From JAXMAF01 sp046350555 (GTDB taxonomy: Bacteria > Planctomycetota > Phycisphaerae > Phycisphaerales > SM1A02), in NCBI GenBank assembly GCA_046350555.1, contig JAXMAF010000034.1, forward strand, positions 1-47,450: 47,450 nt of DNA, written 5' to 3'. Made by a program: the position numbers and the translations under genes. Of this stretch, positions 10,862-18,632 are shown in pieces (the first letter of the stretch is position 1; each line of letters opens with the position of its first letter). The notes beneath the pieces are model-generated. The model was not told the origin of the DNA. It ran no database searches and worked only from the letters and a program-made list of their open reading frames with translations.

Positions 10862-11502
10862 GTCGAGCAGTTCTCGGATGGATGGATGTTGAACTGGTCG
10901 CGCAGCGCCAGTCGCGCCTCGCGCGTGAGCTCGTCCCGCTGGTCGTACGCGAGGTTGGTGATTTCCGAAATCGGCCGCAGGTTCGGCTCGGGATTGCGGT
11001 GGCACTCGAGGCACCAGCCCATGCTGAGCGGAGCCTTCTGGAAGACGACCTCCATCTGATCCACGCGTCCGTGGCAGCTCACGCACCCGACACCGCGATT
11101 CACATGGGCGGCGTGGCTGAAATACGCGTAGTCGGGCAGGTCGTGCACCTTGGCCCACTCGACCGGCATTCCCGTCGAGTAGCTGTCGCGGAGCTTCGCG
11201 AGCTTCGGGCTGTCCTTCTGGATCTGCGTGTGGCAGTTCATGCACGTCTGCGTCGGCGGGATCGCCGCGAACGAGGCGCGGTCGACCGTCGTGTGGCAGT
11301 ACCGGCAGTCCATGCCGAGCTGGCCCACGTGGAGTGCATGGCTGTAGGGAATGGGCTGCTCGGGCTGGAAGCCGGCGTCGAGCGTCTTCGGGCTGAACCC
11401 GTAGGCAACCATGATCGCCGCATAGAGCGGGACGGTCGCCCCGACGACGATGATCGTCGGCAGCAGCAGGTTCGACCACTTCGGGAAAACGTAGCGGCTC
11501 AT
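10849..11502 (-). CDS. actA: Alternative complex III pentahaem cytochrome c subunit ActA
   Basis: This 217-residue protein is the first gene of the operon. One N-terminal membrane helix (about residues 11-33) anchors a periplasmic domain with five CxxCH haem sites: CRYCH 66-70, CMNCH 87-91, CVSCH 140-144, CLECH 164-168 and CSTCH 212-216. Extra histidines such as HALHVG and HAAHVN are candidate distal ligands. Five haems with a single helix is the ActA pattern. A purine-rich ribosome site (GAAAAAAGG) lies about 10 bases before the ATG at 11502. A promoter is visible about 26 bases upstream of the start. Confidence 0.95.
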   Translation of the reverse strand: MSRYVFPKWSNLLLPTIIVVGATVPLYAAIMVAYGFSPKTLDAGFQPEQPIPYSHALHVGQLGMDCRYCHTTVDRASFAAIPPTQTCMNCHTQIQKDSPKLAKLRDSYSTGMPVEWAKVHDLPDYAYFSHAAHVNRGVGCVSCHGRVDQMEVVFQKAPLSMGWCLECHRNPEPNLRPISEITNLAYDQRDELTREARLALRDQFNIHPSENCSTCHR

Positions 11503-11534
11503 TGCTTCGTGCCTTTTTTCACAATGTCGGAGCC

Positions 11535-11563
11535 ATCCTAACCGCAGGGCAATTTGTGGTCAA
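11535..11563 (-). promoter_or_regulatory. Sigma-70 type promoter of the act-cox operon
   Basis: On the minus strand TTGACC (11563-11558) and TAGGAT (11540-11535) are separated by exactly 17 bases. Transcription would start near 11528, leaving a leader of about 26 bases before the actA ATG. This is the best -35/-10 pair I found in the window and it sits exactly where the ten-gene operon needs it. Confidence 0.7.
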
Positions 11564-11899
11564 CAAACCGCCGTTCCTTCCGTGCCGCAGGCGGAGCGAC
11601 GGGGTGAACGCCCGCATCGAGAGGCCGGACCGAGAGGCCAAGCCGCGGCGCCAACCCGAGACGTCACGCCGTGCGCTTCTCAGACCAACAGCCCGACCAC
11701 CGACGACCGGTGCAGGGGCTCGCCTGTCGCCCGGACGGCCAACGCACGTCGTCTTCGATCGAGGCCGCAACAACGCCTCCCTGCCAGTGCGGCGGCGATA
11801 ATAGTGAATTGCCCGATGGTGGCAAGGAACCACCGCGCGCGGGACTGCCGCGCCGGTGAACCGCGTGTACCTTGCACGCTCCGCGGGCGGAACGACCCC
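11564..11899. other. Divergent intergenic region between actA and the HExxH gene
   Basis: This spacer has no convincing gene. Frames stay open through it only because the DNA is GC-rich, and their translations are Arg/Pro/Ala-rich without motifs. It lies upstream of the act promoter on one side and must contain the start signals for the plus-strand gene at 11900 on the other. I could not identify a clear second promoter; the AT-richer stretch GGCGATAATAGTGAATTG near 11795-11812 is the only candidate. Confidence 0.5.
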
Positions 11900-12421
11900 A
11901 TGCGCGCGCTGGCCTATCTCTGGGCGCTTCCCAACACCCTCCTCGGGCTGTGCGTCTTCGCCGCCGCGTTTCCATTCGGCGCGCACGCCACGTGGCGCGA
12001 CGGCGCGCTGGAAGTGCACGGACGCGCCATCGGTGCTGTGCTTCGCCGTCTCCCGGTCCGCGGCGGCGCGGCGGCGCTCACGCTCGGTCATGTGATCCTC
12101 GCGGGCACGCGCGGCGCACACGACCTCGCCCGCGCCCATGAGCGTGTGCACGTGCGCCAGTACGAACGATGGGGCCCTTCGTTCCTTCCCGCGTATGCGG
12201 CCAGTTCGCTCGTCGCGGCGCTGCGCGGGGGCGATCCGTACCGCGACAACCGCTTCGAACGCGAGGCGTATGGCGATCCGCGGGCCGCGACGCCCTCGCG
12301 AGGGATGCCCGGACGGCCGCGGCGCGGGGAACAGAACGCCGCGCCGTCGACGCCCCCGAAGCCCGAGACGGCTCGGCCGGACGACGTCCCGCCGTTCCCG
12401 GGTCGCCGAACATCGCGCTGA
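11900..12421 (+). CDS. Small membrane-associated protein with HExxH motif
   Basis: This 173-residue protein opens with a hydrophobic segment (ALPNTLLGLCVFAAAFPFG). It later has THE-like LARAHERVHVRQYERWG, in which H80-E-R-V-H84 matches the zinc-protease HExxH pattern, followed by FLPAYAASSLVAAL and DNRFEREAYG. The block from HERVH to FEREAYG resembles an uncharacterised bacterial family with the same layout, in which a downstream Glu could be a third ligand (inference). The Pro/Arg-rich tail after about residue 125 is probably disordered. The ATG at 11900 is chosen because upstream sequence in the same frame looks non-coding. It lies 75 bases upstream of the ptsN-like gene in the same direction. 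Function is unknown. Confidence 0.72.
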   Translation: MRALAYLWALPNTLLGLCVFAAAFPFGAHATWRDGALEVHGRAIGAVLRRLPVRGGAAALTLGHVILAGTRGAHDLARAHERVHVRQYERWGPSFLPAYAASSLVAALRGGDPYRDNRFEREAYGDPRAATPSRGMPGRPRRGEQNAAPSTPPKPETARPDDVPPFPGRRTSR

Positions 12422-12496
12422 CGGGAGAACGGCGCGTCCCGCGCGGCGCCGGACGAGCGCGGGCATGGCGAGCCACGCCTCGCTACGCTCCGGACC

Positions 12497-12985
12497 GTGT
12501 CGGTCGAGCCGTACCTTGAGCGCTCGATGGTGATCGCGGCGCCGCCCGTCGGGACGCGAGCCGATCTCTTCGCGCTCCTCGGAAGGCTGGCCGCGAAGAA
12601 GCTGCGCACGCCCGCCCTCTCGGCGGATCGACTGGCGGCGCTGCTCGAGGAGCGCGAATCGCTCCAACGGACGGTCGTGCCCGAAGGGATCGCCTTCCCG
12701 CACGCCATCGACGCCGCGATCCCGCGCACCCTGGTGGGCGCTGCGCTGCTGCGTCCCCCGCTGCGCTACGCCGACGGCGCACCGCCAGTCTCGCTCTGCT
12801 TCGCGCTCTTCGGTTCGGGCGCCACGCCGCTGGTCCATGTGCGCACGCTCGCGGCGCTCGCGCGGCTCGTGCATCGCGAGGCGTCCCGCGAACGACTTCT
12901 CGCCGCGCGCGACGACGACGACCTCTTCCGGCGGCTGCTGGAGGAGGATCGGGGTCGCTCCGCTGGCGATGGCGGCCATCCGTGA
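12497..12985 (+). CDS. ptsN: PTS EIIA (PtsN/fructose-type) domain protein
   Basis: This 162-residue single-domain protein is of the EIIA-Ntr/EIIA-Fru family, which accepts phosphate on a histidine. The key element VPEGIAFPHA places the active-site His near residue 73. The preceding segment, with a helix around LAALLEERESLQR, and the following PPVSLCFALFGSG strand fit the fold. It starts with GTG at 12497 and its stop abuts the tatD GTG. No HPr, EI or permease is in the window, so a regulatory role like PtsN is more likely than sugar transport (inference). The N-terminus is a little shorter than in E. coli PtsN. Confidence 0.8.
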   Translation: MSVEPYLERSMVIAAPPVGTRADLFALLGRLAAKKLRTPALSADRLAALLEERESLQRTVVPEGIAFPHAIDAAIPRTLVGAALLRPPLRYADGAPPVSLCFALFGSGATPLVHVRTLAALARLVHREASRERLLAARDDDDLFRRLLEEDRGRSAGDGGHP

Positions 12986-13888
12986 GTGCCGCCGGGCGCT
13001 CGCCCCCGCGTGGACGGCCCCGACGATGCGCCCGCCGCGGCGCATGGACCGAAGCGGCTCTACCGTGACGGCGCACCCGTGTACGACACCCACTGCCATC
13101 TCACCTTTCCGCAGCTCGGCGGCTCGGATGCCGGCGCCGTCGATCGCACCCGCGCGCTCCTCGATGCCGCGGCGGCCGCGGGTGTGCGCGGGGCGATCAC
13201 GATCTCGACGACGACGCGCGACTGCCTCGATGCGCTGCGACTCGCGGAAGGCGACGCGCGGCTCTGGTGCTCGGCGGGCGTGCATCCGCTGCACAGCGAC
13301 GAGCCGATCGCGTGGGAGAACCTCCGCGCCGCGGCCGCGTCGCCGCGCTGCGTCGCGTGGGGCGAGCTCGGCCTGGACAACCACTACGACCGTCCGTCGC
13401 GCGACGTGCAGCGGCGCGTGCTCGCCGAGCAGCTCGCCCACCTCGAGCGCTGGACCGCCGAGGGCATCGCCAAGCCGGTCGTGGTGCACTGTCGCGACGC
13501 GTTCGACGACCTCCTTCCGATCCTCGCGGCCTCCTCGCTTCCGCGCGATCGCTTCGTCTTCCACTGCTTCACCGGCGCTCCCGAGGATGCCCGCAAGGTG
13601 CTCGACCTCGGCGCGATGATCTCCTTCACCGGCGTGGTCACCTTCCACAATGCCCCGGCAGTCGCCGCCGCCGCGAGGCTCGTGCCGCGCGACCGCATCA
13701 TGTGCGAGACCGACGCGCCGTTCCTGAGCCCGGAGCCGGTGCGCACGATGCGCCCCAACGTGCCGGCGAACGTCGCCCACGTCCATCGCTTCCTCGCGGG
13801 ACTCCGCGGCGAGAGCCCGGCGGCGTTCGAGGCGCAGGCCGACTCCAACGCCGAACGGTTCTTCGGGATCGGAACGACGGCGCGTTGA
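12986..13888 (+). CDS. tatD: TatD-family metal-dependent hydrolase/DNase
   Basis: This 300-residue TIM-barrel metal-dependent hydrolase has the family signatures in order: DTHCHLTFP (first metal-binding HxH), SAGVHPLHSD, WGELGLDNHYD (metal Glu), VVVHCRDAF, FHCFTGAPED and CETDAPFLSPEP. TatD proteins are 3'-5' DNases and related hydrolases, not components of the Tat translocon despite the name. The GTG at 12986 directly follows the EIIA stop. That start adds about 30 poorly conserved residues, so an internal start nearer VYDTHCHL at about 13080 is possible. A 192-base gap without a visible gene separates it from tatC. Confidence 0.92.
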   Translation: MPPGARPRVDGPDDAPAAAHGPKRLYRDGAPVYDTHCHLTFPQLGGSDAGAVDRTRALLDAAAAAGVRGAITISTTTRDCLDALRLAEGDARLWCSAGVHPLHSDEPIAWENLRAAAASPRCVAWGELGLDNHYDRPSRDVQRRVLAEQLAHLERWTAEGIAKPVVVHCRDAFDDLLPILAASSLPRDRFVFHCFTGAPEDARKVLDLGAMISFTGVVTFHNAPAVAAAARLVPRDRIMCETDAPFLSPEPVRTMRPNVPANVAHVHRFLAGLRGESPAAFEAQADSNAERFFGIGTTAR

Positions 13889-14080
13889 GCGGATCGGACC
13901 ACGCCTCGCGGGGAACGCGCCCTATTCCCGGAGCTCGGAGCCCGCAGCTCGCGTGAATGCGGCGCCGCGCGACTGTGCCGATATCGTCATCGCCCCGCAC
14001 GACGATCGCCTCGCGGCCAGTCGCCACCTGGCACGACACGCCCACCGCGAACCGATTCCCGCATTCCAGCCGCAGCCCCG

Positions 14081-15238
14081 ATGACCGAACGCCCCGCCGT
14101 CATGTCCTTCGGCGATCACCTCGACGAGCTGCGCAAGCGGCTCATGTTGGCGTTGATCGCCCCGCTGCCGCTGGCCATCGTGCTCTTCTTCTTCGCGGAG
14201 CCGATCCGGACGTTCCTGTGCCGCCCGCTCCTGCGGGCGCTCCGCGCCAACCACCTGCCCGCGCAGCTCCAGACGCTCAACCCGGTGGAGACGGTGCTGC
14301 TCGACGTCAAGCTGGCGATCATCCTCTCGCTGGTGATCTCCGCGCCGTGGATCCTCTGGCAGGCCTGGCTCTTCATCGCCCCCGGCCTCTACAGGCACGA
14401 GCGTCGCTTCGTCCGGTTCCTGCTGCCGGCGAGCGCGCTGCTCACGCTGACCGGGCTTTCGCTGCTGCATTTCGTGCTCCTGCCGCTCATGCTGACGGTG
14501 CTCGTCGGATTCGGCGTGCCGAGCGGCGCGACGGGACTTCCGGCGCCGATTCCGCTCCCGGCGACGGCCACCGACGGCGCCCTGGCCGCGCCAGCGAACG
14601 GCGGCGCCCCTGGAGCCGACGCGGGGGCGGCGGGATCCGCGAATGCGACGCCTCCAACCGACGCCGACGATGTCGCCGCGCGCGGAGGCATCCGTGCGCT
14701 CGCCGAGCACCCCGCGCAGTACAGGCCGGGCGACACGTGGATCAAGGTGCCGGAGAACCTGCTCTGCGTCGCGATCGCCGAGGCGGGCAAGCTCGAGGTC
14801 CTGGCCGTTCCGCTCGGGCGCAACGTGCTGATCGCCCAGCAGTACCGGCTGAGCGAGTACATCGACTTCGTGCTGCTGACCACGGCCGGCATCGCCATCG
14901 CGTTCCAGATGCCGCTGGTCATCCTGCTGCTGGGATGGCTCGACATCGTGCGGCTTGAGACGCTCAAGCGGAGTCGCAAGTACGCGATGTTCATCTGCGC
15001 CGTCGTGGCCGCGGTCGTGACCCCGTCGCCCGACGCGGTGTCGATGATCGTCACGCTGGTGCCGCTCTACTTCCTCTACGAGCTGGGCGTGATCGCCCTG
15101 CGCTTCCTGCCGGCGTGGCGGGTGCTGGGGCTCGATCCGCCGGCCGGGGACCGGCCTCGCCCGCGAAGCGCTCCGCCGCAGCCGGTGACCGCGGCGGGCT
15201 CCGTGCCGCGCGGTGGCTCGGAGCACGACGGATCGTGA
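14081..15238 (+). CDS. tatC: Sec-independent protein translocase TatC with a large extra-membrane insertion
   Basis: This is the multi-spanning receptor of the twin-arginine translocase. The conserved N-terminus MSFGDHLDELRKR, FFFAEPI, the LNPVETVLLDVKL region with its Glu, and APWILWQAWLFIAPGLYRHE are present, as are the later helices IAIAFQMPLVILLLGWL and YAMFICAVVAAVVTPSPDAV. At 385 residues it is about 125 longer than E. coli TatC. The excess is an insertion of roughly residues 146-252 between helices 3 and 4, Ala/Gly/Pro-rich and then folded-looking (TWIKVPENLLCVAIAEAGKLEVL). No tatA or tatB is in the window. Its stop overlaps the tadA GTG. ActB nearby carries a twin-arginine motif and is a likely substrate. 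Confidence 0.93.
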   Translation: MTERPAVMSFGDHLDELRKRLMLALIAPLPLAIVLFFFAEPIRTFLCRPLLRALRANHLPAQLQTLNPVETVLLDVKLAIILSLVISAPWILWQAWLFIAPGLYRHERRFVRFLLPASALLTLTGLSLLHFVLLPLMLTVLVGFGVPSGATGLPAPIPLPATATDGALAAPANGGAPGADAGAAGSANATPPTDADDVAARGGIRALAEHPAQYRPGDTWIKVPENLLCVAIAEAGKLEVLAVPLGRNVLIAQQYRLSEYIDFVLLTTAGIAIAFQMPLVILLLGWLDIVRLETLKRSRKYAMFICAVVAAVVTPSPDAVSMIVTLVPLYFLYELGVIALRFLPAWRVLGLDPPAGDRPRPRSAPPQPVTAAGSVPRGGSEHDGS

Positions 15239-15849
15239 GCGGATCGCGCGCAACCTTCCCGCGGCACCGCGACGCCCGCGCCGCCCGTGCGGCGCGCCGG
15301 CGCGCGCTCGCGGCGCTGGCCGCGAATGCGCGCTCGTCCGGCGCGGGCGCCCGAGGGGAGGTCGATCGCCTCACCCTCGTGGACGTGCGCATGCTCGAAC
15401 GCGCCCTGCGGCTGGCGCGCCGCGCCGCGCGCGAAGGCGAGGTGCCCGTGGGAGCCGTGGTCTACCGGGGGCGCGAGGTCGTCGCCGAGGCGTGGAACCG
15501 GCGCGAGTTCCACGCCGATCCGGTGGGACATGCCGAGCTCGTTGCGCTGCGCGACGCGGGCCGGCGCCTCGGCCGCTGGCGGCTTCACGACTGCTCGATC
15601 GCCGTGACGCTCGAGCCGTGCGCGATGTGCGCCGGCGCCATGGTCAACGCCCGCGTCTCGCGGCTCGTCTACGGGGCGAGCGACCCGAAGGCCGGCGCAT
15701 GCGAGTCGCTCTACGAGATCGCGACGGACGCGCGGCTCAACCACCGGCTCGCCGTGCATCGCGGCGTGATGGCCCGCGAGTGCGGCGCGGTGCTGACGAG
15801 GTTCTTCGCCGCGCGACGGCGCGCCAAGCGATCGGTGGCCGGACCATGA
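15235..15849 (+). CDS. tadA: tRNA-specific adenosine deaminase TadA
   Basis: This 204-residue CDA-fold protein deaminates A34 of tRNA-Arg(ACG) to inosine. The zinc site is complete: the HAE motif in VGHAELVALRDAG and the PCAMCAGA Cys pair, within CSIAVTLEPCAMC. The typical end SRLVYGASDPKAGA, then NHRLAVHRGV and FFAARRR, is also present. The GTG at 15235 overlaps the tatC stop. It gives about 50 extra N-terminal basic residues relative to typical TadA, which begins near the MLERALRLARRA segment, so a start near 15390 is equally plausible. The stop is overlapped by an ATG of the following HAD gene. Confidence 0.92.
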   Translation: MSGSRATFPRHRDARAARAARRRALAALAANARSSGAGARGEVDRLTLVDVRMLERALRLARRAAREGEVPVGAVVYRGREVVAEAWNRREFHADPVGHAELVALRDAGRRLGRWRLHDCSIAVTLEPCAMCAGAMVNARVSRLVYGASDPKAGACESLYEIATDARLNHRLAVHRGVMARECGAVLTRFFAARRRAKRSVAGP

Positions 15850-15869
15850 CCGTGACCATGGCCATGAAC

Positions 15870-16495
15870 ATGAAACCCGCGGCGTGCAAGCTTCGGCCTC
15901 GGTGGCGTCGCAGCTGGTGCCCATCTGCCGGAACTGGGGGAGGGGTGCGCGCGTGGACTTCCGCTGCGCGGTACCGGAGCGCCGGAGGCGACCACGCTCG
16001 AGCGCGCGGCGGTTGTCGAATATCAGACCGGCCGAATCGACGGCCTTGCGCGTTCGCGCGACATCAGCGACCTGCTTGGAGGGTCCTGCACACCCCACGA
16101 GGTCATGGCCGTGCATCGCGCGTGGATCCTCGGCGACTACCCCGGCGTCGACGCCGCCATCCACGCGATTCACGCCGCCGGGATCGACACGGCCGCCCTT
16201 CTCGAACACCAACCACGAACACTGGACGATGCTCGAGCGGCTCCGTCACCCGTCGCGGCTCATCCGCTGCGCCCGCACGCATCGCATCATGGGGCTCCAC
16301 AAGCCCAGCCGGCGATCTACCTCGCGTTCGAGCGGCTCGTCGGCCGCCGCGGCGAGGAGATCCTCTTCTTCGACGACCTGCCCGAGAACATCGAAGCGGC
16401 GCAGGGCGTGGGCTGGCGCGCCGAATGGATCGATCCGCGCGGAGAGACGGCGGCGCATGATCTGGGGCACGTCGCGCCCACAACGCGGAGTCTGA
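15870..16495 (+). pseudogene. HAD-superfamily hydrolase, frameshifted as assembled
   Basis: A haloacid-dehalogenase-type phosphatase of about 205 residues can be rebuilt across frames. Pieces are MKPAA, FGLGGV and QLVPICRNW, then GLPLRGTGAPEATTLERA and VVEYQTGRIDG, DLLGGSCTPHEVMAVHRAWI, SNTNHEHWTMLE (motif II region), MGLHKPS with its Lys, then FERLVGRRGEEILFFDDLPE and NIEAAQGVGWRAEWIDP (motifs III/IV, with DD). At least five frame changes are needed. The motif I FDLGGV position reads FGLGGV, so the nucleophile Asp is absent in this consensus; that may also be an error. A family start ATG at 15870 is favoured, with an earlier ATG at 15846 overlapping the tadA stop. It converges with truD, 29 bases apart. 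Confidence 0.7.
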
Positions 16496-16524
16496 GACGG
16501 ATTCCAGGAGACCTCGGTGATGCG

Positions 16525-17870
16525 TCACGGCCGGCCGGCGCCGTCGATCATCGTGCGCGCCCTCGGCGCTCCTCCTCGCCCAGGCGGCTCCGCGGTGTCG
16601 TCGGCGGCCCGCTCGGCGCCATCGCCGATCAACTCGCGCAGCACGACGGTCGCATACGCGCTGCGGCAGGTCGAAGGCGACGCGCACATACGGACCGTGC
16701 TCGTCGAAGCCGCCTTCGACGTCCACGTTGGGCTGCACGCGCAGCAGGCGCGCGTCCCGACGAGGTCGAACGGCGGGGGTCGCGAAGGTGCTCCCGTCAA
16801 GGCCCTCCTCGGCCAGCACCGCGGCCCTCGCGGCTCCGCAGGCGCTTCGACAGGCTGCACCATGCCCGGACCCAGGCAACCCCGACGGCGAGAGATCGAA
16901 CGTCGCGACCGCGCCCCGGCGAACGCCTCCGCGGCGAGATCGTCCACCCAGCGACCACGAAGACGCGCCGCGGGCTCGTGCTTCGCCCGTCGCCTTCGAG
17001 CAACCGATCGAAGAGCCCGTCCGCGATGCGCCCGGTCGAGCACGCGGTTGAAGACAGCCACGACTGGAGTGCGGCATGACCCAGAGGCCGTAGTCGTCCA
17101 GCCGACGAGGACGCCCACCGCGGCGGCGGGGACGCGCCGCGGGCCCAGGGCGCCGACGGCCGCCCGCTCGGCGCGGTCGCGCGGGCCCACATGGGGAGCG
17201 CGTCGACGTGCCGCGCCCTCGTGGAGAAACCGGCGCGCTCGCGCTGGTGCTCGGGCGACGACGATCCCGACGTGCCGAGCAGCTCGGCGAGCAGCCCGTC
17301 CCACTCCTGGCGCAGGACGAGGAGCCCGAGCCGGTGGTTGTTGCGCCGGTATCCGAAGCGCTGGAAGCCGTAGTAGTCGGGAATGCCGGTGCGCTCGAGC
17401 TCGCGAAGCTGCCGGCGGATCGCGGGTGCGCGCAGCGGATCGATCCTCCGGATGCGGATCGCGAAGCGGTTTCCCAGGAGGTGGCCGCGCCGGATCTTGT
17501 TCTCGTGTCGCGCCGCCCAGAGCACGGCCAATCGCGGATGCCGCGGCAGGTCGCCATCGGGGCGCCCCGGCAGGTGGATCGAGACCGTCTGTTGCGTCAC
17601 CGCGACCTTGTCCTTCATCCCCGCGAAGCCGATCGCCTCCTCCTTCACCCGATAGTGGCGTTGGAGCACGTCGACGATCTCGTTGTGCGCCAGGTTCGTC
17701 TTCTGCACGCGAAGGTAGAGGTGCTCGCCGGTGCCGCTCGGCTCGTAGAGCGCCAGCTCGTCGACGAGGAAGTCCTCGGGACGCTCCTTGATGGCGCCGC
17801 CCGCCGCGGGCACGGCAAGCAGCCGCTCGCGCGGCAGCGGATCGCCCAACAGCCTCGGCCCTTCCGCCAT
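16525..17870 (-). CDS. truD: tRNA pseudouridine(13) synthase TruD, C-terminal half frameshifted
   Basis: TruD makes pseudouridine at position 13 of tRNA. The first ~215 residues are clean: IKERPEDFLVDEL, the HLYLRVQKTNLAHNEIVDVL segment, and the catalytic GFAGMKDKVAVTQQ with D87. RRGHLLGNRFAIRI and the RNA-binding IPDYYGFQRFGYRRNNHRLG follow. From about base 17225 downward the reading frame is broken repeatedly. The family sequence can still be traced: LQSWLFNRVLD-like pieces, IADGLFDRLLEGD, a GPGMVQP element, then FDLVGTR, the terminal strand SPSTCRSAYATVVLRELIG and a stop at 16525. The ATG at 17870 is preceded by a GGGGAGAA ribosome site. Essentiality is low for truD, but the local error pattern suggests assembly damage. 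Confidence 0.88.
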
Positions 17871-17982
17871 GCGTTCTCCCCGGTCAAGCGGCCGAGCGAT
17901 CCTCGGGCGCACGTCCCATGGTCGCGCCGCGGGCGGCGCCGCGCTCGTCGCGGGCGCGCCGCCGCGGGATCGCCGCACCGCG

Positions 17983-18459
17983 TCACCACTTCGGAGGATC
18001 GTCCTCCGACTCCGCCTCGAATCCCGCCTCTCCCCCGCCCTCGCCGCCACCGTCGTCGACGGCCTCGGCGCTCGCCTGCGCGAGCACGTGCTCGGCGACG
18101 TAGATCGGCACCGATTCCGCGACGCCCAGGGCGATCGCGTCGGACGGTCGCGAATCGATCTCGACGACGCGCCCGTCGCGCTCGACGACGAGCTTGGCGA
18201 AGAAGACGCCCTTCTCGAGGTCGTGGATCTCGATCCGCCGGAGCGTGCCACCGAGCTCGCGGATGGTCGACGCCAGGAGGTCGTGCGTCTGGGGGCGCGG
18301 AATCTTGATCTCCTTCAGCCGGCGCTCGATGGCGAACGCCTCGGGCAGCCCGATGACGATCGGAAACGAGCGCGCCCCGTCGACCTCGGAAAGCTCGATG
18401 ATCTGCATGTCGCTCATCTCGCGGATGAAGATGCGTGAGAGTTCCATGAGGACGGACAT
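17983..18459 (-). CDS. Bifunctional nuclease (BFN/DUF151) family protein
   Basis: This 158-residue protein has the DUF151 fold. MSVLMELSRIFIREMSDMQI leads to FPIVIGLPEAFAIERRL, then RPQTHDLLASTIRELGG, GVFFAKLVVERDGRVVEIDS and the hallmark RPSDAIALGVAESVPIYV. Family members in plants and bacteria are reported to have RNase/DNase activity. In bacteria they often occur as stand-alone domains or fused to a UVR motif. Notably, a separate UVR-motif protein is encoded at 42489-43289. The acidic tail after about residue 125 is Glu/Gly-rich. The gene lies 112 bases upstream of truD on the same strand, and a GC-rich repeat lies just upstream. Confidence 0.9.
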   Translation of the reverse strand: MSVLMELSRIFIREMSDMQIIELSEVDGARSFPIVIGLPEAFAIERRLKEIKIPRPQTHDLLASTIRELGGTLRRIEIHDLEKGVFFAKLVVERDGRVVEIDSRPSDAIALGVAESVPIYVAEHVLAQASAEAVDDGGGEGGGEAGFEAESEDDPPKW

Positions 18460-18532
18460 GGGCGGGCTCCGCGGGCTGGCGGCAGAGGCGACGGTCGTCG
18501 GCGCGATGCCGAACGGCTCATTGTTGGCGCGA

Positions 18533-18612
18533 GGGGCAAGTCCCGGGACCAGTCCCGGGGGCCAGTCCCCAAGGGCCGGTCCCCGGCGGCCAGTCCCAGG
18601 GGGCCAGTCCCA
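18533..18612. repeat. Imperfect GGCCAGTCCC tandem repeat (6 units)
   Basis: Six copies of a GC-rich unit centred on (G)GGCCAGTCCC occur with AGTCCC or GGTCCC at about 18539, 18551, 18564, 18578, 18592 and 18606. The spacing is 12, 13, 14, 14 and 14 bases. Units contain GGGAC/GTCCC self-complementarity, so neighbouring copies can pair. The block is intergenic, between the EF-hand gene end (18633) and the BFN gene start (18459). Confidence 0.85.
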
Positions 18613-18632
18613 CCTGATGCGCCTTCACCCGC

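Noticed and set aside
12986..15238. tatD and tatC as parts of one Tat operon
   Set aside because: TatD is a nuclease not needed for Tat export, no tatA or tatB is present, and a 192-base gap separates the genes.
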